A stretch of 64,000 nt of DNA from Pseudomonas hunanensis (lineage in GTDB: Bacteria; Pseudomonadota; Gammaproteobacteria; Pseudomonadales; Pseudomonadaceae): contig NZ_QJRC01000071.1 in the NCBI RefSeq assembly GCF_013393325.1, positions 186,001 to 250,000 of the forward strand, written 5' to 3'. The notes under the pieces were generated by a model, which saw only the letters and a list, made by a program, of their open reading frames with translations, was not told where the DNA came from and made no database searches. Below are positions 34,455-43,515 of the stretch, in pieces (within the stretch, counting starts at the first letter, position 1; every line of letters starts with the position of its first letter). A program made the position numbers and the translations under genes.

Positions 34455-36551
34455 ATGCTTGTACCCTGCCGCCTTTCACCCCTGACGCTTGGCCTGTCGC
34501 TGCTGTTCAGCGTCGACCTGGCGACTGCCGCCACCACCACGCTGCCAGAGTCGTCGATTACCGCCGACAGCGAGCGCGAGAAGGACAACCCACGGGTCAA
34601 GGAGGTAAGCACCGCCACCCGCACCTCGACGCCGGTGCGCTATGTCCCCCAGGCCATCGACACGGTGAAGACCGTCAACGTGCTGGATTACGGCAGCAAC
34701 ACCTTGGGCAAGGCGCTGGAGGGCATCCCCAACGTCAGCAGCGGCGCCGATACCCGCTTCGACAGCGTGCGCATCCGCGGCTTCGAGGCCAGCAACGACT
34801 TTTACCTGGACGGCGTTCGTGACGACAGCCAGTACATCCGCGACCTGCACAACATCGAACGCGTCGAGGTGCTGAAGGGGCCTGCGGCGGTGCTATACGG
34901 CCGTGGCAGCCAGGGCGGTATCGTCAACCGGGTCAGCAAGGCACCGGAGCCGGGCCGACGCTCGACCCTCGAAGCGCAGGCCGGCAGTGAAGACCTGCGC
35001 AGCCTGTATGCCGACCTCAGCGCCGACCCCAGCGACACCGTCAGCCTGCGCCTGAACATGGGCAACCAGGACAACAACAGCTTCCGCGATGGTGTTCACG
35101 GCAGCCGCCAACTGTTCGCCCCGTCGATCAGCTGGCAGATCAACCCCGACCTGAACTGGCTGGTGCAATACGAATACAGCCGTTACAACCGCACACCCGA
35201 CCGGGGTATCCCCGGGGTCAACGGCCGCCCGGCCGACGTGAGCCGCGGCACCACCTACGGTGACCCGCGCGACTATATCGATGATCACGCCCAGTCCCTG
35301 CGCTCACGCCTGAACTACCAGCTGAACGAAACCTGGCAGCTGCGCCATACCCTGGGCCTGTTCAAGCTCGACAGTGAGTTCGACAACACCTATGTCGTCG
35401 GCTACAACGCCGGCACCAACACCGTGACCCGCCAGCGTTGGCAGCAGGACCTCAACACCCGCAACCTGTTCAATAACCTGGAGGCCGAGGGCGACTTCGA
35501 CACCCTGGGGTTGGAACACAAGCTGCTTGTAGGCCTGGAGTTCGGTAACCAGCGACGTGACCCTCTGCTGTACACCGCCTTGCCTGTTGCGAAGGGTGGC
35601 CAGGCGGTTCCAGGCCTGGACCTGAACAACCCCGACCGCAGCCAGCAGCACAATGGCCCTATGACGGTGTCGAGTGACAACCACACCGTGGTCGATAGCC
35701 GTGGCCTTTACCTGCAGGACCAGATCCGCCTGAACGATCAGTGGCAGATCCTTGCTGGGGTACGCTTCGACCAATTCGACGTGCAAACCACCAACAAGGA
35801 TGGCGTGCGCGAACCACAGGACAGCAACAGCACCAGCCCGCGCCTGGGCGTGGTCTACACGCCGTGGCGCGACCATTCGTTCTACGCTTCGTGGAGCAAG
35901 ACCTTTTCGCCGGTGGGCGGCGGCCTGATCGGCATCACTCCAGATGCGCCGGGCAACGGCAACGACGCCAAGCCGGAAGAAACCCGTCAAAAGGAAATCG
36001 GCGTGAAGAGCGACTGGCTCGACCAGCGCCTGACCACCACCTTGGCCATTTACGAGCTGGAGCTGTACAACCGCCGCACCCGCGACCCGCTGATCCCGGA
36101 AAACATTTTGCTCAGCGGCCTGCAGCGTTCGCGCGGCATCGAGCTGACCGCCACCGGCAATATCGTTGGCAACTGGTATGTACGCGGCGGCATCGGCCTG
36201 CAGGACGCCATCATCGTCAAGGACAACAACGGCCAGGAAGGCAACCGCATCAATGACGTGGCCAAGCGCAACGGCAGCTTGTTCGTGACCTGGAAGCCAG
36301 AGCTGGGCTGGTACGCTGAAACCGGCCTGACGTTGGTGGGTGAACGTTATGCGGACAACCAGAACACCACGGTATTGCCGGGGTATGGCCGTTGGGATGC
36401 ATTGGCGGGGTACCGCACCCATGACTGGGATGCACGGGCGGCGCTGAGCAACATTGCCGACAAGACCTACTACAGCTCAGCGACCAGTGCGGCGCAGATT
36501 CAGGTAGGGGACCCGCGTAGCCTGGTGGTGACGGGTAGCTACAGCTTCTGA
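34455..36551 (+). CDS. TonB-dependent siderophore receptor (Fiu/catecholate-like)
   Basis: A 698-residue outer-membrane receptor. The signal peptide ends near residue 25 (DLATA). The plug contains VPQAIDTVKTVNVLDYGS, FDSVRIRGFEASNDFYLDG and VEVLKGPAAVLYGRGSQGG, followed by a beta-barrel ending in SLVVTGSYSF with C-terminal Phe. The GRGSQGGIVNRVSKAP motif is typical of catecholate receptors such as Fiu, an assignment made by resemblance only. ATG at 34455 is used; GTG at 34449 is also in frame. A Fur-like box lies upstream and a REP-like hairpin follows. Confidence 0.92.
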   Translation: MLVPCRLSPLTLGLSLLFSVDLATAATTTLPESSITADSEREKDNPRVKEVSTATRTSTPVRYVPQAIDTVKTVNVLDYGSNTLGKALEGIPNVSSGADTRFDSVRIRGFEASNDFYLDGVRDDSQYIRDLHNIERVEVLKGPAAVLYGRGSQGGIVNRVSKAPEPGRRSTLEAQAGSEDLRSLYADLSADPSDTVSLRLNMGNQDNNSFRDGVHGSRQLFAPSISWQINPDLNWLVQYEYSRYNRTPDRGIPGVNGRPADVSRGTTYGDPRDYIDDHAQSLRSRLNYQLNETWQLRHTLGLFKLDSEFDNTYVVGYNAGTNTVTRQRWQQDLNTRNLFNNLEAEGDFDTLGLEHKLLVGLEFGNQRRDPLLYTALPVAKGGQAVPGLDLNNPDRSQQHNGPMTVSSDNHTVVDSRGLYLQDQIRLNDQWQILAGVRFDQFDVQTTNKDGVREPQDSNSTSPRLGVVYTPWRDHSFYASWSKTFSPVGGGLIGITPDAPGNGNDAKPEETRQKEIGVKSDWLDQRLTTTLAIYELELYNRRTRDPLIPENILLSGLQRSRGIELTATGNIVGNWYVRGGIGLQDAIIVKDNNGQEGNRINDVAKRNGSLFVTWKPELGWYAETGLTLVGERYADNQNTTVLPGYGRWDALAGYRTHDWDARAALSNIADKTYYSSATSAAQIQVGDPRSLVVTGSYSF

Positions 36552-36561
36552 TCTTGGTTGA

Positions 36562-36607
36562 CTGCACCGGCCTCTTCGCGGGCATGTCCGCGAAGAGGCC
36601 GGTGCAG
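36562..36607. repeat. REP-like hairpin, TTCGCGGG class
   Basis: Twenty-base perfect arms CTGCACCGGCCTCTTCGCGG (36562-36581) and its complement at 36588-36607, separated by GCATGT. It follows the receptor stop directly. Confidence 0.88.
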
Positions 36608-36622
36608 GTAGAACCGATTCGA

Positions 36623-36826
36623 TCAGTGCCACACCGCCATCAGCGCCTGCATTTCTGCTTCGCTGATCAGCCCCTGGGGGTATCGCCCGGCAAGCAGACG
36701 TCGTGGGTCGGTCGTCCTGACCCTGATGCTTCCATGGTGTTTCAACCACTTCGCCACAACCCTGAGCGATTGGTGATTCACTGCCGATGGGCGCAAAGCC
36801 GACTCACTTGCTACGTTCATGTCCAC
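36623..36826 (-). CDS. Small hypothetical protein
   Basis: A 67-residue, basic, soluble ORF. The C-terminal half (RRLLAGRYPQGLISEAEMQALMAVWH in part) has helical, protein-like composition. GTG at 36826 has GGGAG five bases upstream; an ATG two codons later is the alternative. I recognise no family. It lies alone between a REP element and the aguA terminator and would be transcribed from the AT-rich stretch 36840-36930. Confidence 0.5.
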   Translation of the reverse strand: MDMNVASESALRPSAVNHQSLRVVAKWLKHHGSIRVRTTDPRRLLAGRYPQGLISEAEMQALMAVWH

Positions 36827-36956
36827 ACGTACTCCCTGGCCCGTGAGCGGCTAATTTACGTAAGTATTGTTACAGATCAGATACCCCGGCCTGGCCAAGC
36901 TATCTATTTGAAAAACAATACAAAACATATGCCAGTCCAGGCCCCGGACGTCGCCC

Positions 36957-36988
36957 CAAAAAAAAGGCCCGTCACACGACGGGCCTCT
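36957..36988 (-). terminator. Terminator of aguA
   Basis: AGGCCCGTC (36965-36973) pairs with GACGGGCCT (36978-36986). On the minus strand it is followed by eight Ts, just past the aguA stop. Confidence 0.88.
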
Positions 36989-37003
36989 TCATTCACTTCA
37001 CGC

Positions 37004-38110
37004 TCAGCGCTTGACCGGCGCCGGCTGCTGCTGGGTCAGGCAGTGGATATTGCCGCCACCCAAGAGCAACTCGCGGCCCGGGATCATCACCACCTCATGG
37101 TCGGGGAAGATCTTCGCCAGGATCGCTCTAGCTTCGGCGTCTGCAGGGTCGTCGAAGCTTGGCGCGATGATGCCACCGTTGACGATCAGGAAGTTCACGT
37201 ACGAACCGGCCAGGCGCACCGACGGGTCACGCTCCTGGCTGCCGGCCACCTGGTCGACACCGGCGCACTCTTCGGCGGTGGCGAACAGTGGGCCCGGAAT
37301 CGGCATCTTGTGCACGATGAACTCACGGCCCTTGGCGTCGCGAGTGTTCTTCAACACCTCCATGGCCGCGTGGCAGCGCGCATAGTTGGGGTCGTTGGAA
37401 TCATCGGTCCAGGCCAGTAACACTTCGCCCGGGCGCACGTAACAGCAGAAGTTGTCCACATGGCCGTCGGTTTCGTCGTTGAACAAGCCATCCGGCAACC
37501 AAACCACGGTGTCCACCGCCAGCTGATCGCGCAGCACCGCTTCGATCTGCTCGCGGTTCATGTGCGGGTTGCGGTTGCGATTGAGCAGGCATTCCTCGGT
37601 GGTGATCACGGTGCCTTCACCGTCCACGTGGATCGAGCCACCTTCAAGCACGAAGCCTTCGGTCTGGTAGCGCTGGCAGCGCTCCATTTCCAGCACCTTG
37701 GCGGCCAGTTCCTCGTCGCGGTTCCACGGCGCGTACAGGCCGCCATCGAAGCCGCCCCAGGCATTGAAGCCCCAATCCACACCGCGCACTTCGCCATGGT
37801 CGTTGATGACGAAGGTTGGGCCGGTGTCACGCACCCAGGCGTCGTCGTTGCTGATTTCGACCACACGAATGTTCGGCTGGTCGAGCTGGCGACGGGCATT
37901 TTCGTACTGGCCGGCGGAGGCCGCGACGGTGACAGGCTCGAAGCGGGCAATGGCCTTGGCCAGGGTTACGTGGGCGGCCTGCGCCGGCTTGCCGCCGAGG
38001 CGCCAGTTGTCCGGGCGCTCTGGCCAGACCATCCACACCTGGGTCTGCGGGGCCCACTCGGCGGGCATGTGGAAACCATCGGCACGGGGTGTGGAATTGA
38101 GGGTTTTCAT
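37004..38110 (-). CDS. aguA: AguA, agmatine deiminase
   Basis: A 368-residue enzyme that converts agmatine to N-carbamoylputrescine in arginine/agmatine use and putrescine supply. It belongs to the peptidyl-arginine deiminase superfamily: WPERPDNW near residue 30, [44 protein letters not shown] and the catalytic Cys357 in [11 protein letters not shown]. The ATG at 38110 ([19 protein letters not shown]) matches the P. aeruginosa length. aguB is not in the window. Palindromic AT-rich sequence upstream may bind a repressor. Confidence 0.95.
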
Positions 38111-38388
38111 GGGTGACCTCTGTGATGGCCCTGAGCCGGAGTGCGCTGGGGCGTTTGCCAATTTATAACCGATATATATCGATATTTAAAGCCGATCCGG
38201 TAGAAATTACGGGGCCGTTCGGCGCATTTAAATCGATAACAATCGGCACAAGCTAACCTTAGCCTGGTGAAAGGAGCAGCCTGCCGTCTACCATAGCCAC
38301 ACCTTATGCATCCTGTTGCAGCTACACACGGAAAATTCCGACAAGTACGACTAGGGTCAATACGTGAGCAACGGGCCAGCGAGCCGCT
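38111..38388. promoter_or_regulatory. Divergent promoter region aguA / rmlC with palindromes
   Basis: This 278-base region is AT-rich and repeats CGATA units: the perfect palindrome CGATATATATCG (38170-38181), CGATATTTAAA beside it, and ATTTAAATCGATAACAATCGG near 38226-38245. Such clustered half-sites suggest a repressor for agmatine or polyamine genes; the protein is unknown. Confidence 0.45.
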
Positions 38389-38934
38389 ATGAACATCATC
38401 CCTACCGCAATCCCTGAAGTACTGATCATCGAACCGAAAGTGTTCGGTGACAGCCGTGGTTTTTTCTTCGAGGCATTCAACGCCCGTGAGTTCGCACGGC
38501 AAACCGGCGTGAACGTGGAATTCGTCCAGGACAACCACTCGCGCTCCATCAAGGGCGTGCTGCGTGGGCTGCACTACCAGGTGGCAAACACCCAGGGCAA
38601 ACTGGTGCGCGTGGTGCATGGCGAGATCCGCGATATTGCCGTGGATGTGCGCAAAAGCTCGCCAACCTTTGGCCAATGGGTTGCCGTGCACCTGTCGGCC
38701 GACAACCACCGCCAACTGTGGATTCCACCCGGTTTTGCCCACGGTTTTGCGGTGATGAGCGAATCGGCCGAATTCCTCTACAAGACCACCGACTACTACA
38801 ACCCCGGCGCCGACCGCTGCATCCGCTGGGACGACCCACAACTGGGCATCGACTGGGGGCTACGGCAGCCACCGGTACTGTCGGACAAGGACAAGGTCGG
38901 CCTGCCACTGGCAGAGGCGGAACTGCTCCCTTAA
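38389..38934 (+). CDS. rfbC: RmlC, dTDP-4-dehydrorhamnose 3,5-epimerase
   Basis: A 181-residue cupin epimerase that makes dTDP-4-dehydro-L-rhamnose for LPS or rhamnolipid synthesis. Signature blocks are VFGDSRGFFFEAFNAREF, FVQDNHSRSIKGVLRGLHYQ (catalytic His62), QLWIPPGFAHGFAVMSE and FLYKTTDYYNP. It is a lone rml gene here; rmlA, rmlB and rmlD are not in the window. A small hairpin GCGCCAG/CTGGCGC (38949-38968) separates it from dctB. Confidence 0.95.
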   Translation: MNIIPTAIPEVLIIEPKVFGDSRGFFFEAFNAREFARQTGVNVEFVQDNHSRSIKGVLRGLHYQVANTQGKLVRVVHGEIRDIAVDVRKSSPTFGQWVAVHLSADNHRQLWIPPGFAHGFAVMSESAEFLYKTTDYYNPGADRCIRWDDPQLGIDWGLRQPPVLSDKDKVGLPLAEAELLP

Positions 38935-38976
38935 CTAGCGCATAATTGCGCCAGACTTTTCTGGCGCCTATACGTG

Positions 38977-40791
38977 ATGATCGCAAAACCCACGCCCCCA
39001 CGCCGTCCCCGCTGGCGCAGCCTGGCCTTGCTGGCCCTGTGCCTGGCACCGTTACTGTGGCCACTGCACCATCTGGCCGAACGCTACTACCAGCAAGAGC
39101 TGGCCTCGCAGAACCGCCAGACCCTCGACCTGTATGTCGCCAACCTGCTCGGCACCCTGCACCGCTACGAGACCCTCCCGCAAATCCTCGGCGACCTGCC
39201 GGCATTGCGTGGCGTGTTGGCCGACCCGTTCCGCCTGGAAGCGGTGACCAACGCCAACCGCCTGCTCAAAGACATTGTCCAGCAGACCGGTGCCGAGGTG
39301 ATGTACCTGATGGACGTCAGCGGCAACACCCTGGCCGCCTCCAATTGGGACAAGCACGACAGCTTCGTCGGCCGCAATTTCGCCTTCCGTCCCTACTTCA
39401 ACGAGGCCATGGCCGGGCATCTGGGCCGTTTCTTCGGCCAGGGCACCACGTCGGCCAAACGCGGCTACTTTTTCGCCGCAGCAGTACGGGACCGTGAGCG
39501 GACCGTGGGCGTGCTGGTGGTCAAGGTCGACCTGGATCACACCGAAACCCTGTGGGGTCGTACCCCTGAGCAGTTGTTGCTGACCGATCACAATGGCGTG
39601 GTCATCCTCACCTCGCGGCCCGACTGGCGCTTCCGTGCCACCCGTGTGCTGAGCGAGGCCGAGCGCCAGGCCATCATCGCCATCCAGCCCTACCCGACCC
39701 AGGCCCCGCAACCGCTGGTACTCAGCCCGGACGCCTGGATCTCCCAAACCCGCGACATCAAGGAAACCGGCTGGCAAGTGAGCATCCTTGCCCCACGCAC
39801 ACTGGTCGACCGCTCGGTACAGACGGTGATGGCAATCGGCGCCGGCACCTTGCTGGTGGTAATGCTGCTGGCCGGGCTGGTGATGCAGCGGCGGCGCCAT
39901 TACATCGACCGCATCGACTTCGAGGCCCGTGGCCGCCAAGAGCTGGAAAAACGTGTAGCCGAACGTACCGCCGACCTCGAAGGCCTGAACACCCGCCTGA
40001 AAAGCGCCGTGCTGGAACGCGAGAACGCTCAGCAGGAAGCCGTGCGCGCCCAGGACGAACTGGTGCAGGCCGGCAAGCTGTCGGTACTGGGCACCATGTC
40101 GGCCAGCATCAGCCATGAGCTGAACCAGCCGCTGGCGGCCATTCGCAGCTACGCGGAAAACGCCGAGATCCTACTCGACCACCAACGCACCGAAGACGCA
40201 CGCGGCAACCTCAAGCTGATCGGCGAGCTGACCGGGCGCATGGCCTCGATCATCGCCCACCTGCGCGCCTTCGCCCGCCGCGACCGCCACGCCCCGGAAA
40301 GCGTGGCCCTGCAGCCGGCCCTGGACGATGCCCTGGCGCTGCTGGCCAAACGCCGCCGGGCAATGGCCGTAGAGCTGATCCGCGACCTGCCTGAAGCCAC
40401 TTTGTGGGTACAGGCCGGTGAAACCCGACTGCGCCAGGTGCTGGGCAACCTGCTGGCCAATGCCCTCGATGCCCTGACCGAAAAGGCCAACCCGCGCCGT
40501 TTGTGGCTAAGTGCCGAGCAACGTGATGGCTGCGTCTACCTGTACATCCGCGACAACGGCCCCGGTTTCAGCCGCCAGGCCCTGGAGCACGCCAAGGAGC
40601 CGTTCTTCACCACCAAGACCCGTACCCAGGGCTTGGGCCTTGGCCTGGCCATCTGCGAAAGCCTGATGCGCGCCCTGGGCGGTGAACTGCTGCTGGCCAA
40701 CCACCCGGAAGGTGGCGCACTGCTGACCCTGCAGCTGCGTGTGGCCGCGCCTGGCGCTACTTTGCCCAATTCGGAGGACCCCTCGGCATGA
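38977..40791 (+). CDS. dctB: DctB-type sensor histidine kinase
   Basis: A 604-residue kinase with TM1 at about 16-32, a periplasmic double-Cache (PAS-like) domain to about 280 and TM2 at about 283-303. A coiled-coil linker with EKRVAERTADLEGLN follows, then His380 in SISHELNQPLAAIRSY, N-box LGNLLANALDAL and G-boxes DNGPGFS and TQGLGLGLAI. It should sense C4-dicarboxylates and phosphorylate DctD, whose gene overlaps by four bases. GTG at 38974 is an alternative start. The dctA transporter gene is not in the window, so the target is elsewhere. Confidence 0.9.
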   Translation: MIAKPTPPRRPRWRSLALLALCLAPLLWPLHHLAERYYQQELASQNRQTLDLYVANLLGTLHRYETLPQILGDLPALRGVLADPFRLEAVTNANRLLKDIVQQTGAEVMYLMDVSGNTLAASNWDKHDSFVGRNFAFRPYFNEAMAGHLGRFFGQGTTSAKRGYFFAAAVRDRERTVGVLVVKVDLDHTETLWGRTPEQLLLTDHNGVVILTSRPDWRFRATRVLSEAERQAIIAIQPYPTQAPQPLVLSPDAWISQTRDIKETGWQVSILAPRTLVDRSVQTVMAIGAGTLLVVMLLAGLVMQRRRHYIDRIDFEARGRQELEKRVAERTADLEGLNTRLKSAVLERENAQQEAVRAQDELVQAGKLSVLGTMSASISHELNQPLAAIRSYAENAEILLDHQRTEDARGNLKLIGELTGRMASIIAHLRAFARRDRHAPESVALQPALDDALALLAKRRRAMAVELIRDLPEATLWVQAGETRLRQVLGNLLANALDALTEKANPRRLWLSAEQRDGCVYLYIRDNGPGFSRQALEHAKEPFFTTKTRTQGLGLGLAICESLMRALGGELLLANHPEGGALLTLQLRVAAPGATLPNSEDPSA

Positions 40792-42194
40792 CCACCGAGA
40801 CACTGATCGACAGCCGAGCCCAGGTCATCCTGGTCGACGATGACCCCCACCTGCGCCAGGCCTTGAGCCAGACCCTGGACCTGGCAGGGCTCAAGGTAGT
40901 CGCCTTGGCCGATGCCCAAGGCCTGGCCGAGCGAATCGAGGCCGACTGGCCGGGCGTGGTGGTCAGCGACATCCGCATGCCCGGTATCGATGGCTTGCAG
41001 TTGCTGGAACAACTGCACAGCCGCGACAGCGAGCTACCGGTGCTGCTGATTACCGGCCATGGCGATGTGCCGCTGGCAGTGCAGGCAATGCGCGCCGGGG
41101 CTTATGACTTCCTGGAAAAGCCGTTTGCCACGGACGCCCTGCTCGACAGCGTGCGCCGCGCCCTGGCCCTGCGCCGCCTGGTGCTGGACAACCGCAGCCT
41201 GCGCCTGGCGCTAAGCGACCGTCAGCAGCTGGCCACCCGCCTGGTGGGCCATTCACCGGCCATGCAGCGCCTGCGCGAGCAAATCGGCGCCTTGGCCGGC
41301 ACCCGTGCCGATGTGCTGATTTTGGGCGAAACCGGCGCAGGCAAAGAGGTGGTGGCCCGTGCCCTGCACGACCTTTCCAGCCGCCGCGACGGCCCGTTCG
41401 TGGCGATCAACGCGGGGGCACTGGCCGAGTCGGTGGTCGAAAGCGAGCTGTTCGGCCATGAGCCCGGCGCGTTCACCGGCGCGCAGAAGCGGCGCATCGG
41501 CAAGTTCGAATTTGCCAACGGCGGCACGCTGTTTCTCGATGAAATCGAGAGCATGAGCCTGGATGTTCAGGTGAAACTGCTGCGCATGCTGCAAGAGCGG
41601 GTGGTCGAACGCCTGGGCGGCAACCAGCTTATCCCGCTGGATATCCGCATCATCGCTGCCACCAAGGAAGACCTGCGTCAGGCCGCAGACCAGGGGCGCT
41701 TCCGCGCCGACTTGTATTACCGCCTTAACGTCGCACCGCTGCGTATTCCGCCGCTGCGCGAACGCGGCGATGACATTCTGGTGTTGTTCCAGCATTTCGC
41801 CGATGCCGCCAGCCAGCGGCATGGCCTGTCACCGCACGCGCTGCAGCCAGCACAACGAGCCCTGCTGCTGCGTCACGACTGGCCGGGTAATGTGCGCGAA
41901 CTGCAGAACGCCGCCGAGCGCTTCGCCCTTGGCCTGGAACTGGCCCTGGATGGCCAGGCACCTCCGGCAGCAGCACCCGCAGCACCATTGCTGAGCGGCA
42001 ACCTCAGCGAGCAGGTGGAGCAGTTCGAACGCTCGCTGATCGCTGCCGAACTGGCCCAGCCACACAGCTCCATGCGCAGCTTGGCCGAGGCGCTGGGCAT
42101 CCCCCGCAAAACCCTGCACGACAAACTGCGCAAGCATGGCTTGAACTTCGACGGAGGCAGTGGCGGGCATGACGAACAAGAGGACAACCGTTAA
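40788..42194 (+). CDS. dctD: DctD-type sigma-54 response regulator
   Basis: A 468-residue NtrC-family activator. The receiver has DDD pocket residues and phospho-acceptor Asp61; the AAA+ domain has Walker A GETGAGKE (180-187), the sigma-54 contact loop GAFTGA (227-232) and an arginine-finger region. A Fis-type helix-turn-helix (MRSLAEALGIPRKTLHDKLRKHG) ends the protein. It activates sigma-54 promoters, typically dctA, in response to DctB. It overlaps dctB at its start, and its stop codon shares a base with the next gene's start. Confidence 0.93.
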   Translation: MTTETLIDSRAQVILVDDDPHLRQALSQTLDLAGLKVVALADAQGLAERIEADWPGVVVSDIRMPGIDGLQLLEQLHSRDSELPVLLITGHGDVPLAVQAMRAGAYDFLEKPFATDALLDSVRRALALRRLVLDNRSLRLALSDRQQLATRLVGHSPAMQRLREQIGALAGTRADVLILGETGAGKEVVARALHDLSSRRDGPFVAINAGALAESVVESELFGHEPGAFTGAQKRRIGKFEFANGGTLFLDEIESMSLDVQVKLLRMLQERVVERLGGNQLIPLDIRIIAATKEDLRQAADQGRFRADLYYRLNVAPLRIPPLRERGDDILVLFQHFADAASQRHGLSPHALQPAQRALLLRHDWPGNVRELQNAAERFALGLELALDGQAPPAAAPAAPLLSGNLSEQVEQFERSLIAAELAQPHSSMRSLAEALGIPRKTLHDKLRKHGLNFDGGSGGHDEQEDNR

Positions 42195-42649
42195 TGAGCA
42201 CCGATAGCCAGTATCTGCAGTCCGTACTGCACAGCGACATCCCCCTGACCCGCGAAATGGGCCTGGAAGTGATCGATTGGCAGCAGCACACCCTGCGCCT
42301 GCAGCTGCCGCTGGCGGCCAACGTCAATCACAAAAGCACCATGTTCGGCGGCAGCCTGTACTGCGCAGCGGTGCTGGTGGGGTGGGGCTGGTTGCACCTG
42401 CGCCTGCGAGCGCTGGGGATCGATGACGGGCATATCGTCATTCAGGAGGGGCAGATCAGTTATCCACTGCCAGTTACCGGCACGGCGGTGGCGCGTTGTG
42501 CAGCGCCGGACGAGAAGACCTGGGAGCGATTCCTGAACATGTACCAACGGCGCGGGCGGGCGCGGTTGACGCTGGAGACCACGGTAAGCAATGCCGGTAG
42601 TGACGAGCCTGCCGTTACCTTCAGCGGCCAGTACGTTCTGCACCGCTAG
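42194..42649 (+). CDS. YiiD C-terminal-type thioesterase
   Basis: A 151-residue hotdog-fold protein. The block IPLTREMGLEVIDWQQHTLRLQL and the following NHKSTMFGGSLYCAAVLVGWG are the putative thioesterase domain known from the C terminus of E. coli YiiD (FabY). Substrate unknown, probably an acyl-CoA or acyl-ACP. It starts at the last base of dctD (TAATG), so it is on the same transcript even though no functional link to dicarboxylate sensing is obvious. Confidence 0.83.
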   Translation: MSTDSQYLQSVLHSDIPLTREMGLEVIDWQQHTLRLQLPLAANVNHKSTMFGGSLYCAAVLVGWGWLHLRLRALGIDDGHIVIQEGQISYPLPVTGTAVARCAAPDEKTWERFLNMYQRRGRARLTLETTVSNAGSDEPAVTFSGQYVLHR

Positions 42650-42696
42650 CCCAACAGCCTTGCGCAAAATCCAAAGGCTCCCACAGCAAAACCCCG

Positions 42697-43515
42697 TCAG
42701 ATCAGGTTAAGGAACGCCTGGCGCCAGGCAGCATTTGCCGGCAACGCCAGGAAATACGGGTTAAGCAACGACTCGCGCGGTGGATACCGGAACGGCAACC
42801 CATCCAGCCCGATGACCTCGCCCCCGGCCCCTTCCACCACACCCTGCGCCGCCGCAGTGTCCCACTGCGAAGTCGGCGCCAGGCGCGGATAGCAATCGGC
42901 GCTACCCTCAGCCAACAGGCAGAACTTCAACGAGCTGCCAACGTTGGCCAGTTCCAGCTCCCCCACCGCAGCACCCAGCCCGGCCAGCAGCGCTTCCTGC
43001 TCCGGGCTGGAGTGCCGGCGGCTGGCAACCACGGTGAAACACTCACCTGCAGGAGGCGCGTTACGCACCTGAATCGCCTTGGCAGCCTCACCCGCGTCGG
43101 CCCGCCAGGCACCCAGGCCGCGACCACCGAAATAGCAGCGCCCGTTGGTCGGCATCGACACCACGCCGAACACCACCTGGCCGTTTTCGATCAGGGCGAT
43201 GTTGACCGTGAACTCTTCGCTGCCGGCGATGAATTCCTTGGTGCCATCCAGCGGGTCGACCAGCCACCAGCGGCCCCAGCCCTGACGCTCGGCCAGGGGA
43301 ATATTGCAATCCTCTTCGGACAGCACCGGTATGTGCGGCGCCAGCGCCAACAGGCCATCGGCAATCACCCGGTGCGCCGCCAGGTCGGCAACGGTAACCG
43401 GCGAATCGTCGGCCTTGTTGGTCACCGCCACATCGGCGCGCCAGAACGGCAGGATCGCCTCGCCTGCCGTCAGTGCCAGCTTGACCACTTCGTGCATCAG
43501 TTGCAGGTCGTTCAT
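42697..43515 (-). CDS. cysQ: CysQ, 3'(2'),5'-bisphosphate nucleotidase
   Basis: A 272-residue member of the inositol monophosphatase superfamily that hydrolyses PAP to AMP, relieving inhibition during sulphate assimilation. Metal-site motifs are ILSEEDCNIP-type (LSEED, about 69-73), WWLVDPLDGTKEFI (DPLDGT) and WDTAAAQGVVEGAGG. The start ATG at 43515 overlaps the nudE stop by four bases, so cysQ is second in a nudE-cysQ operon. Confidence 0.95.
   Translation of the reverse strand: MNDLQLMHEVVKLALTAGEAILPFWRADVAVTNKADDSPVTVADLAAHRVIADGLLALAPHIPVLSEEDCNIPLAERQGWGRWWLVDPLDGTKEFIAGSEEFTVNIALIENGQVVFGVVSMPTNGRCYFGGRGLGAWRADAGEAAKAIQVRNAPPAGECFTVVASRRHSSPEQEALLAGLGAAVGELELANVGSSLKFCLLAEGSADCYPRLAPTSQWDTAAAQGVVEGAGGEVIGLDGLPFRYPPRESLLNPYFLALPANAAWRQAFLNLI

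Noticed and set aside
38949..38968. GCGCCAG/CTGGCGC hairpin taken as the rmlC terminator
   Set aside because: The stem is only seven bases and is followed by CTATACG, not Ts, a few bases before the dctB start; it is noted but not called a terminator.
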